Of a stretch of 64,000 nt of DNA, positions 8,441 through 16,218 are shown one piece after another (positions within the stretch are counted from its first letter, which is position 1; the number at the start of each line of letters is the position of its first letter). The position numbers and the translations under genes were made by a program. The notes beneath the pieces are model-generated. The model worked only from the letters and a program-made list of their open reading frames with translations, was not told where the DNA came from and searched no databases. Source of the DNA: an uncultured Lachnospiraceae bacterium (GTDB lineage: Bacteria; Bacillota; Clostridia; Lachnospirales; Lachnospiraceae); contig CANQEL010000004.1 of the NCBI GenBank assembly GCA_947594855.1, positions 62,001 through 126,000 on the forward strand, given 5' to 3'.

Positions 8441-9502
8441 TTAATCTGTTATATATCCGGAGGCCTTTAGCGTAAAGATGTCCTTAAGTCCATCCGTGAT
8501 AGTAACTTTTTTGTCGGTACTTACAAATACGGCTTCTGCATTATATTCTTTAAGAAGGGGAAGGGAATCTTTTATACCAAGCACAAAACAGGCGGTGGAA
8601 AGCCCGTCTGATACCAATCCGTCATTACATATTATGGTAACTGATATAAGACCGCTGTCAGCAGGATAACCTGTTTTGGGGTCTATTATGTGGTGATAGC
8701 GTACCCCGTCTTTTTCAAAATATTTTTCATAATCCCCTGAAGTAGATATAAAGCAGGGGGTATCTTTAATATTAAGAATACCCAGATAATTATTATCATC
8801 ATCATTATCTTTCCTGGGGTTGGTAATGGCTATGTTCCAAATGCTGTTATCGGGTTTATTGCCATATACAAGTATGCTTCCTCCTACGGATATGACAGCG
8901 CCACAAACATCCTGTCCGGAGGTTTTTAGTATTTGATATGCCGAATCACATCCGATTCCTTTTCCAACGGCGCCAAAATCAAGCTTTATGTCAGAAGTCA
9001 GGCTTATAGAAGAGGATGCCCCGGAATCTGTGTATTTAATGTACTTATAACTGCATTTGGGGAGAAGTTCATTTATGAGCGCCGGCTCAGGAAGATGCGG
9101 ATTATTATCATAAAATCCCCATAGGTCAATAATTTTGCCGATTGAAGGGTCAAAAGCGCCGCTGCTTTTTTCGGCAAGCTCAAGAACTTTTCTGAAAAAT
9201 AAAGAAGCTTTGTCATCAGGCATAACTGTACTGCCATTTTCTGATGTTTTATTTATTCTGCTTATTAAAGAATTATCGGCGCGCCATGAAAGATAATTGT
9301 TTTCAAGGTTGTTAAGTTCATCTGTGATATTTTCAGATATTTCCCTGCCTGTATTTTTATCTGCATAAATTGTATTGCTTACTATAGTGCCCATTGCGTA
9401 TTCAGCAGATGAATAAGGAGTATTTATATAAGTACGGCAGCCGCATAACAGGGTGCCCGTCGTCAACAAAAATGTTGATATATATATCATTATCTTTTTC
9501 AT
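8441..9502 (-). CDS. apbE: FAD:protein FMN transferase (ApbE), lipoprotein
   Basis: This 353-residue enzyme covalently attaches FMN from FAD to Ser/Thr in target flavoproteins, with a divalent metal. The N terminus is a lipoprotein signal with lipobox LLCGC, so it acts outside the membrane. Family blocks are clear: YAMGTIVSNTIY near the start, LDFGAVGKGIGCD, SVGGSILVYG, and the C-terminal HHIIDPKTGYPA with VSDGLSTACFVLG. AGGAAA precedes the ATG at 9502. No obvious RnfG/FMN_bind target protein is in the window, so substrates must be elsewhere, or be the neighbouring lipoprotein if its SGVT segment is used. It faces iorA across a 170-bp divergent region. Confidence 0.95.
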   Translation of the reverse strand: MKKIMIYISTFLLTTGTLLCGCRTYINTPYSSAEYAMGTIVSNTIYADKNTGREISENITDELNNLENNYLSWRADNSLISRINKTSENGSTVMPDDKASLFFRKVLELAEKSSGAFDPSIGKIIDLWGFYDNNPHLPEPALINELLPKCSYKYIKYTDSGASSSISLTSDIKLDFGAVGKGIGCDSAYQILKTSGQDVCGAVISVGGSILVYGNKPDNSIWNIAITNPRKDNDDDNNYLGILNIKDTPCFISTSGDYEKYFEKDGVRYHHIIDPKTGYPADSGLISVTIICNDGLVSDGLSTACFVLGIKDSLPLLKEYNAEAVFVSTDKKVTITDGLKDIFTLKASGYITD

Positions 9503-9603
9503 AATATTTCCTCATAACAAACATATATGATTCTTTAGTTTACCATAAAAACACAGTATAAGTAACAGGATATTGATTTTTTTGTTATCAGGTGTCCTTT
9601 TAA

Positions 9604-9632
9604 TTGACTTTTTTCGTTATTAAAGGTACAAT
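9604..9632 (+). promoter_or_regulatory. sigma-A promoter for iorAB
   Basis: TTGACT and TACAAT are 17 bp apart, about 40 bases before the iorA start. This is close to consensus and is the only good rightward promoter before iorA, iorB and the CoA ligase. Confidence 0.75.
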
Positions 9633-9672
9633 TAAAGCGTTGTAAATATTAAATAAACAGGAGATTTGTGAT

Positions 9673-11418
9673 ATGGGTAAAACTAAAATAATGCTTGGGA
9701 ATGAAGCTATAGCAAGAGGAGCATATGAAGCAGGGGTTAAAGTATCTGCAGCTTATCCGGGAACACCAAGTACCGAGGTGAGTGAAAATATTGCAAAGTA
9801 TGATGAGGTATATGCGGAATGGTCTCCAAATGAGAAGGTTGCAGCAGAGGTAGCCATAGGAGCCTCGCTGTCCGGAGTACGCGCGCTTGTATCTATGAAA
9901 CATGTGGGCCTGAATGTTGCGTCAGATCCGTTATATACATGTTCATATATAGGGGTGAACGGAGGGCTTGTAGTAGTGGTGGCTGATGACCCGGGAATAT
10001 ACAGCTCGCAGAATGAGCAGGATACACGTATGATTGCAAGGGCGGCAATGCTTCCGGTCCTTGAACCGTCAGACAGCGAAGAGGCAAGAGTATTTACCAG
10101 ACGCGCATTTGAGTTTAGTGAAGAATATGATACGCCTGTTATACTACGTACTACGACAAGGCTTTCACATTCACAGGGAGTAGTAAATCTTTGCGACAGG
10201 GAAAATATACCTGATAAGCCTTATGAAAGGAATATGCAGAAAAATGTTATGATGCCTGCCAATGCAAAAACGCGGCATATATTTGTCGAGCAGAGACTTA
10301 AACGTATGGCAGAGGATGCATCATCGTTTGATATTAATAAAGCGGAATATAACGACACATCAATAGGTGTGATTACAAGCGGGATTGCTTACCAGTATGT
10401 AAAAGAGGTAATGCCTTCGGCATCGGTGCTTAAGCTTGGCTGTGTGCATCCTCTTCCAAAAAAACTTATATGTGAATTTGCATCTAAGGTTGATAAGCTG
10501 TACATAGTAGAAGAGCTTGAGCCTGTCATTGAAGAACAGGTTAAATCATGGGGAATAGATGCAGAAGGAAAGGATATATTTACCGTGCAGGGCGAATACA
10601 GCGCCAATATGATAAGGGAGAAACTGTTAAAAGAGCCTGTTTCATATACTGTTTGTAATGAAGCTCCTGCAAGACCGCCGATTCTGTGTCCGGGATGCCC
10701 TCACAGAAGCGTGTATTCAGTCCTTAAAAAACTTAAGATTCATGCGGCGGGCGATATAGGATGTTATACGCTTGGCGCAGTTGCGCCTCTTAACGTGGTT
10801 GATACTACTGTCTGTATGGGAGCCAGTATATCCACGCTTCATGGAATGGAAAAGGCAAAGGGAAAAGACTACATTAAGAACTGGGTTGCCACGATAGGTG
10901 ATTCCACTTTCCTTCATACCGGCGTTAATTCACTTATGAATATGGTATATAATAAAGCGACCGGAACAGTTATTATTTTGGATAATTCCACGACAGGCAT
11001 GACGGGACATCAGGACCATGCAGCTACAGGACGTACTCTTAAAAACGAGGAAACATATGCCATTAATCTGTATGCGCTTTGTAAAGCTATGGGTATCGAG
11101 CATGTTTATGAAGTAGATGCATTTGATATAGATGAATTGGAAAAAGTAGTAAAGCGTGAGACTCAGAGAGAAGCGGTGTCAGTTATAATCGCCAAATCCC
11201 CATGCGCACTTTTAAAGACATTCATTCCAAAAGGAAAATGCCATACAATACCGGATAAATGTGTAAAATGCGGTCAGTGCCTCGTTCCGGGATGCCCTGC
11301 AATTACACGTAATGCAGATAATACGGTGACAATTGATGATAACATGTGTAACGGCTGCGGACTTTGTATGAAGAGATGTAAATTTGATGCTATAGGATTT
11401 GTACCTAATGAAAAATAA
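9673..11418 (+). CDS. iorA: indolepyruvate ferredoxin oxidoreductase, alpha subunit
   Basis: This 581-residue thiamine-diphosphate iron-sulfur enzyme subunit oxidatively decarboxylates aryl pyruvates (indolepyruvate, phenylpyruvate, hydroxyphenylpyruvate) to aryl-acetyl-CoA, reducing ferredoxin. The N-terminal pyrimidine-binding domain carries AAYPGTPSTEVSE. The pyrophosphate domain shows CPGCPHRSVY, GDIGCYTLG and GDSTFLHTG. The C terminus has two ferredoxin-like clusters, CVKCGQCLVPGCP and CNGCGLCMKRC, each with four cysteines. CAGGAGA precedes the ATG. iorB follows 35 bases later. The aryl preference is inferred from the family; it is cytosolic and oxygen-sensitive, fitting an anaerobe fermenting aromatic amino acids. 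Confidence 0.97.
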   Translation: MGKTKIMLGNEAIARGAYEAGVKVSAAYPGTPSTEVSENIAKYDEVYAEWSPNEKVAAEVAIGASLSGVRALVSMKHVGLNVASDPLYTCSYIGVNGGLVVVVADDPGIYSSQNEQDTRMIARAAMLPVLEPSDSEEARVFTRRAFEFSEEYDTPVILRTTTRLSHSQGVVNLCDRENIPDKPYERNMQKNVMMPANAKTRHIFVEQRLKRMAEDASSFDINKAEYNDTSIGVITSGIAYQYVKEVMPSASVLKLGCVHPLPKKLICEFASKVDKLYIVEELEPVIEEQVKSWGIDAEGKDIFTVQGEYSANMIREKLLKEPVSYTVCNEAPARPPILCPGCPHRSVYSVLKKLKIHAAGDIGCYTLGAVAPLNVVDTTVCMGASISTLHGMEKAKGKDYIKNWVATIGDSTFLHTGVNSLMNMVYNKATGTVIILDNSTTGMTGHQDHAATGRTLKNEETYAINLYALCKAMGIEHVYEVDAFDIDELEKVVKRETQREAVSVIIAKSPCALLKTFIPKGKCHTIPDKCVKCGQCLVPGCPAITRNADNTVTIDDNMCNGCGLCMKRCKFDAIGFVPNEK

Positions 11419-11453
11419 TATAGCTGTATATATGAAAGGGATAAGGTGTTTAT

Positions 11454-12023
11454 ATGGAAACTAAAAATATTATGATTGTTGGTGTTGGAGGCCAGGGTAC
11501 ACTTCTTACAAGCAGGGTGCTTGGAGGAATTATTACCAAAGCGGGATATGATGTGAAATTATCGGAAGTACATGGTATGGCGCAGCGAGGAGGAAGCGTT
11601 GTTACTTTTGTACGTTATGGAGATAAGGTATATGAGCCGATTGTCGAAGAGGGACAGGCAGATGTACTTATTGCATTTGAAAAACTTGAGGCAGCGCGAT
11701 ATGCGCATTTTCTTAAAAAGAACGGAGTCCTTATAGTAAATGACCAGGAGATTGCGCCTATGACTGTTGTTACAGGAAGCGCCAAATATCCTGAAAATAT
11801 TATAGACAACCTGAAAAAAGAAAGAAATGTTGTTGTGATTGATGCAATGTCGGAGGCAAAAAAACTCGGTAATACGAAATGCTTTAATGTGGTTATACTC
11901 GGAGTTGCCGCAAAAAGTATGGATTTTACGAAGGAACAGTGGCTTGAGGTGATAAGTGAAACAGTTCCAAAAAAGACAATTGAAATTAATCAGAAAGCAT
12001 TTATTGCAGGTTATGAAAAATAG
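11454..12023 (+). CDS. iorB: indolepyruvate ferredoxin oxidoreductase, beta subunit
   Basis: This is a 189-residue gamma/POR-type subunit that pairs with IorA. The start NIMIVGVGGQGTLLTSR and the EVHGMAQRGGSVVTFVRYG block are diagnostic for the 2-oxoacid:ferredoxin oxidoreductase gamma domain, which shapes the CoA site. It has no iron-sulfur motif, as usual for IorB. The length is normal. It lies between iorA and the CoA ligase on the same strand with short gaps, so all three are probably cotranscribed. Confidence 0.96.
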   Translation: METKNIMIVGVGGQGTLLTSRVLGGIITKAGYDVKLSEVHGMAQRGGSVVTFVRYGDKVYEPIVEEGQADVLIAFEKLEAARYAHFLKKNGVLIVNDQEIAPMTVVTGSAKYPENIIDNLKKERNVVVIDAMSEAKKLGNTKCFNVVILGVAAKSMDFTKEQWLEVISETVPKKTIEINQKAFIAGYEK

Positions 12024-12039
12024 AAAGGAAATTTGAAAA

Positions 12040-13674
12040 ATGCCAATTACAGATTTTTTGGAAAAAAATGCAAGGGATTATGCAAATGATATATGTCTTG
12101 TGGAAGTAAACCCGGAAATACAGGAGAGGAGACGGGTTACATGGCGTGATTATGAGCTTATTGAGACTAATCCTGTATGTCATTACAGAAGGGAAATTAC
12201 ATGGCATGTGTTTAATGAGAAAGCGAACAGATTTGCTAATTTACTGCTTGAACGTGGAATAAAAAAAGACGATAAAGTAGCAATACTTCTTATGAACTGT
12301 CTGGAGTGGCTTCCGATATATTTCGGAATATTAAAAACGGGAGCAATAGCGGTTCCGCTTAACTTCAGGTATGATTCTGAAGAAATTAAATACTGTCTGG
12401 AACTTGCAGAGGCAGACGTACTTGTTTTCGGACCTGAATTTATCGGAAGGATTGAAAATATTGCCGATGATATCATTAATAACAGGCTGCTTTTCTTTGT
12501 TGGCGGCAACTGCCCTTATTTTGCAGAAAGTTATGACAGCCTTGCTTCTAATTGTTCAAGTATTGCACCGGATATACATATAACTGATGATGATAATGCC
12601 GCAATATATTTTTCATCAGGTACTACGGGATTTCCAAAAGCAATATTACATAAGCACAGAAGCCTTACCCATTCGGCAATTGTTGAACAGAAGCATCATG
12701 GGCAGACTAAAAAGGATGTGTTTTTATGTATTCCTCCGCTTTACCATACAGGCGCTAAGATGCATTGGTTTGGAAGCCTTGTATCCGGAGGAAAGGCAAT
12801 ACTTCTTAAAGGCGTTAATCCAAATACTATTCTTGAAACTGTATCTGAAGAGGGCTGTACTATAGTATGGCTCCTGGTGCCATGGGCACAGGATATATTA
12901 GAAGCCCTTGACACAGGCGAACTGTCGCTTTCAGATTATAATATTTCGCAGTGGAGGCTCATGCATATAGGTGCACAGCCGGTTCCGCAGAGCCTTATTA
13001 AGCGTTGGAAGAAATATTTTCCTGAACATGATTATGATACGAATTACGGACTGTCAGAGTCTATAGGACCCGGATGCGTGCATCTTGGCATTGAAAATAT
13101 ACATAAAGTAGGAGCTATTGGAAAAGCGGGATACGGCTGGGAAGTTAAAATTGTAGATGAGGATGGCAAAGAGGTACCGCAGGGGGTTGTAGGCGAACTT
13201 ATAATAAAGGGACCTGGGGTAATGACCTGCTACTATAATAATCCTGAGGCTACTGAAGAAGTCCTTAAAGATGGCTGGCTTTATTCCGGAGATATGGCAC
13301 AGATGGATGAAGACGGATTTATATATCTTGTAGACCGTAAAAAGGATGTTATAATAAGCGGCGGAGAAAACCTTTATCCTGTGCAGATTGAAGATTTCAT
13401 ACGTAAAAATAACAAGGTAAAGGACGTTGCGGTAATAGGACTTCCGGATAAGAGGCTTGGAGAGATAGCTGCGGCAATTATTGAAACTGTTAAGGGCGTA
13501 ACATGCACGGAAGAGGAAATTAATGAATTCTGCAGGGAACTTCCGAGATATAAACGACCGAAAAAGATTATTTTTGCGGATATACCGCGTAATCCTACAG
13601 GTAAGATAGAAAAACCAAAATTAAGGGAGATATATCATAGTACGAACCTTATTGATGACCAGAATAAGGGATAA
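12040..13674 (+). CDS. AMP-forming acyl/aryl-CoA ligase
   Basis: This 544-residue ANL-superfamily enzyme shows YFSSGTTGFPKAILHKH (P-loop A3), YGLSESIGPG (A5), GWLYSGDMAQMDEDGF (A7), LVDRKKDVIISGGENLYP (A8) and NPTGKIEKPK with the catalytic lysine (A10). Such enzymes join a carboxylic acid to CoA via an acyl-adenylate. Placement 16 bases after iorB suggests an aryl-acetate substrate: either activating imported aryl acids for reductive use by IorAB, or handling the aryl-acetyl-CoA product. The N terminus has two similar segments 25 residues apart (RRRVTWRDYE and YRREITWHVFNE), apparently a small internal duplication. GAAAGGAAA serves as ribosome site. Confidence 0.88.
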   Translation: MPITDFLEKNARDYANDICLVEVNPEIQERRRVTWRDYELIETNPVCHYRREITWHVFNEKANRFANLLLERGIKKDDKVAILLMNCLEWLPIYFGILKTGAIAVPLNFRYDSEEIKYCLELAEADVLVFGPEFIGRIENIADDIINNRLLFFVGGNCPYFAESYDSLASNCSSIAPDIHITDDDNAAIYFSSGTTGFPKAILHKHRSLTHSAIVEQKHHGQTKKDVFLCIPPLYHTGAKMHWFGSLVSGGKAILLKGVNPNTILETVSEEGCTIVWLLVPWAQDILEALDTGELSLSDYNISQWRLMHIGAQPVPQSLIKRWKKYFPEHDYDTNYGLSESIGPGCVHLGIENIHKVGAIGKAGYGWEVKIVDEDGKEVPQGVVGELIIKGPGVMTCYYNNPEATEEVLKDGWLYSGDMAQMDEDGFIYLVDRKKDVIISGGENLYPVQIEDFIRKNNKVKDVAVIGLPDKRLGEIAAAIIETVKGVTCTEEEINEFCRELPRYKRPKKIIFADIPRNPTGKIEKPKLREIYHSTNLIDDQNKG

Positions 13675-13693
13675 TATATTGGAAGTGATAATA

Positions 13694-14896
13694 TTGAAGA
13701 GATTTTTGTATACGGCATTTATATTCGCGTTTATGTTTATGTTTGATATAAACATATGTAAGGCTGATGTAAAGGAAGATGCTGCATCTGCGAATGTAGT
13801 TTCCGGCGGCGCATTATCTGTATCGGATACAAATGAACATACTGTAAAAATCGGCATAGGTGAGGAATATGCGCTTTTAGGTGAACAGGATATTTCAGGG
13901 CATAATGTAAAATGTGAGTCCTCTGATGAATCCATCGCAAGTGTGAGCGACGATGGGATTGTACATGGAATTGCCAAAGGGAAAACTGTAATTACTATAT
14001 ACACGGATGATGTAAAGAGTGAATATAATATAGCTGTAAAGAATAAAGGATTTCCTTATCCGTCATATGAAATCTTTAAGGGTGAGACTTTAAGAATAAG
14101 GTTTAACGGTTCTGATAAAGTAATAAAATGGCATACTGATAATAAAAAGATTGCGGATGTAAAAAAAGGATACGTAACCGCATTAAAGAAAGGAAATGCA
14201 AAAATAACGGCATATACCGAAAATGCTGTATACAGTATGGATATTAAAGTGGTGCCTGCAAAAAAGAGCGTAATATACCTTACGTTTGACGACGGGCCTT
14301 CGCTTACTTCAACTCCGAAAATACTTAATATACTTAAAAAGAATGATGTTAAAGCTACATTTTTTGTGCTTAATTATGATTCTGTAGGAGAAAAGCTGAT
14401 AAAGAGGGAAGCCAAAGAAGGGCATACGGTAGCAATACACGGGTATTCCCATGATTATGGAGCCATATATAAGTCTGAAAAGGCATATATGAATAATCTT
14501 AATAAACTTCAGAATAAACTATATAAAACTATTGGTCACAGAACATGGATAACCAGATTTCCGGGAGGAAGTTCTAATCTTGTAAGCAGGCATTACAGCA
14601 GGGGGATTATGCGGAAACTTGTTAAAACCGTTGATAAGAATGGATATGCTTATTTTGACTGGAATGTCAGTTCGGGAGACGCAGGTGATGTGCATACTTC
14701 AGGACAGGTATACCGTAACGTAACAAGAGGACTCAGGAAAAAACGTGCAAATGTTGTGCTTATGCATGATTTTTCAGGTAATACCAAGACAATTAATGCG
14801 CTTAATGCAATAATAAAATATGGTAAATCCCATGGCTATGAATTCAGGACCATAAGTGACAGTACAGCACAGGTGCACCATAATGTCCAGAATTAA
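13694..14896 (+). CDS. secreted polysaccharide deacetylase with Ig-like domain
   Basis: This is a 400-residue exported protein. TTG at 13694 is preferred because GGAAGTGATA lies just before it and a clean signal peptide (KRFLYTAFIFAFMFMFDIN) follows; an in-frame ATG at 13652 would add 14 residues inside the ligase gene. Residues ~45-180 form one or two bacterial Ig-like (Big_2) modules with SVSDDGIVHGIAKGKTVIT. The C-terminal half is a NodB domain with TFDDGPS (metal and base), HGYSHDY (metal histidines), RFPGGSS, DWNVSSGD and VLMHD. The family removes N- or O-acetyl groups from peptidoglycan or other glycans. The Ig modules probably hold it at the wall. Confidence 0.9.
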   Translation: MKRFLYTAFIFAFMFMFDINICKADVKEDAASANVVSGGALSVSDTNEHTVKIGIGEEYALLGEQDISGHNVKCESSDESIASVSDDGIVHGIAKGKTVITIYTDDVKSEYNIAVKNKGFPYPSYEIFKGETLRIRFNGSDKVIKWHTDNKKIADVKKGYVTALKKGNAKITAYTENAVYSMDIKVVPAKKSVIYLTFDDGPSLTSTPKILNILKKNDVKATFFVLNYDSVGEKLIKREAKEGHTVAIHGYSHDYGAIYKSEKAYMNNLNKLQNKLYKTIGHRTWITRFPGGSSNLVSRHYSRGIMRKLVKTVDKNGYAYFDWNVSSGDAGDVHTSGQVYRNVTRGLRKKRANVVLMHDFSGNTKTINALNAIIKYGKSHGYEFRTISDSTAQVHHNVQN

Positions 14897-14915
14897 TAAT
14901 ATTTAGTATTATTAC

Positions 14916-14944
14916 TTGCTATTTGATTGTAAAGAATATATACT
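14916..14944 (+). promoter_or_regulatory. sigma-A promoter for rsmD
   Basis: TTGCTA and TATACT are 17 bp apart, about 40 bases before the rsmD ATG and after the deacetylase stop. This supports a new transcription unit starting at rsmD. Confidence 0.6.
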
Positions 14945-14985
14945 AACAATATAATAGTATGTCTTTAGACAGGAGGAATATTCTT

Positions 14986-15549
14986 ATGCGTGTTATAGCA
15001 GGAAAGTCCAGAAGAATGACTCTTGCAGTTCCGGCAGGTAATAGTGTAAGACCTACTACTGACAGGATAAAAGAGACATTATTTAACATAATACAGGCGG
15101 ATGTATACGGAAGCAGATTCCTGGATTTATTCAGTGGAAGCGGAGGCATAGGAATAGAGGCATTAAGCAGAGGGGCCAAAGAGGCCGTATTTGTTGAAAA
15201 AAGTAAGGAATCACTCAGATGTATAGAGTATAATATAGAACATACGCATCTTGGCGATAATGCTGAGATTCTTCCGATGGACGTGCTTAATGGAATACGT
15301 AATCTTTCGCGCAGATGTAAATATTTTGATTTGGTTTTTATGGACCCTCCATATGAACATAATATGGAACTTCCGGTGCTTGAAGCGCTTGACGGTTCAG
15401 GAATTATAGATGAAAAATCATTAATTATAATAGAAACTTCATTGCACACTGATGAGGAACAGTTTAATAATTATAATTTCAGTGTTGTACGTGTGAAAAA
15501 GTATAAAACGAACCAGCATGTTTTTTTGAAATATAATAATAAACAATAA
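14986..15549 (+). CDS. rsmD: 16S rRNA m2G966 methyltransferase
   Basis: This 187-residue SAM-dependent methyltransferase methylates N2 of G966 in 16S rRNA. The N-terminal MRVIAGKSRRM, RPTTDRIKETLFNI, the SAM site LDLFSGSGGIGIEALSRGA and the catalytic FMDPPYEHN are all present. AGGAGGA is 6 bases before ATG 14986; an in-frame upstream start lacks a site. In many Firmicutes coaD follows directly; here a coiled-coil gene follows instead. Confidence 0.95.
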   Translation: MRVIAGKSRRMTLAVPAGNSVRPTTDRIKETLFNIIQADVYGSRFLDLFSGSGGIGIEALSRGAKEAVFVEKSKESLRCIEYNIEHTHLGDNAEILPMDVLNGIRNLSRRCKYFDLVFMDPPYEHNMELPVLEALDGSGIIDEKSLIIIETSLHTDEEQFNNYNFSVVRVKKYKTNQHVFLKYNNKQ

Positions 15550-15581
15550 AATATAAATATAATAAGGAAGGTGCAGCAGAA

Positions 15582-16202
15582 ATGAGTATTAGTAAAATTG
15601 AACAGTTAATTGAAGATATTTTTGATTTTGTTGAGAACAGCAAATCACCGTTTGCCAATCCCAATAAGGTAACGCTTCAAAGGGATGAGTTGTATGATAT
15701 GCTTGATGAACTCCGGATAAGAACCCCGGAGGAAATAAAGAAATATCAGAAAATTATAGCAAACCGTGAAAGAATTCTTTCTGATGCCCAGAACAACGCT
15801 AATCTGATTATTGAACAGGCAAACAACCGTGCGGCAGCCATTATTGATGAAAGTGAAATGGTACATCAGGCTAATGTACGCGCAACAGAAATCCTGAATG
15901 CTGCTGACAGTGAGGCAGACAGCATTATTGCAAGGGCGACTGAGGAGGCAACACAGATTCGTACAGGTGCAATTCAATATACATATGACCTTCTTACCAA
16001 TGCTGAAAGTATCGTGCAGAATGCATATAAAAGTACGAAGGCAAGATATGATCTTGTGTTTGATGCCCTTAAAGAGGATCTTGATATTATAGAAACGAAT
16101 AAAAAAGAGCTTGAAAGGGATTTGCCGAACAGCATGATTTCTGAAATTGAGAATGAGGATGAAGATTTAGAGGAGAGTATAGATAAGCTTCTTGAAGAAT
16201 AG
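15582..16202 (+). CDS. coiled-coil protein (DivIVA / V-ATPase subunit H-like)
   Basis: This is a 206-residue cytosolic protein dominated by long heptad-rich helices. Repeated Ala-rich segments (ILSDAQNNANLIIEQANNRAA, ILNAADSEADSIIARATEEA) resemble the stalk helices of ATP synthase b/E/H subunits and the coiled coil of DivIVA-like proteins. No membrane segment, P-loop or catalytic motif is visible. The first ~60 residues (IEQLIEDIFDFVENSKSPF) form a short conserved-looking N-terminal region, and the end is very acidic. Lachnospiraceae genomes often label this gene ATPase, but the sequence shows no nucleotide site. A scaffold role at the septum or membrane is conceivable; the function is unknown. 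Confidence 0.75.
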   Translation: MSISKIEQLIEDIFDFVENSKSPFANPNKVTLQRDELYDMLDELRIRTPEEIKKYQKIIANRERILSDAQNNANLIIEQANNRAAAIIDESEMVHQANVRATEILNAADSEADSIIARATEEATQIRTGAIQYTYDLLTNAESIVQNAYKSTKARYDLVFDALKEDLDIIETNKKELERDLPNSMISEIENEDEDLEESIDKLLEE

Positions 16203-16218
16203 AAAGGTAGGATAATAT

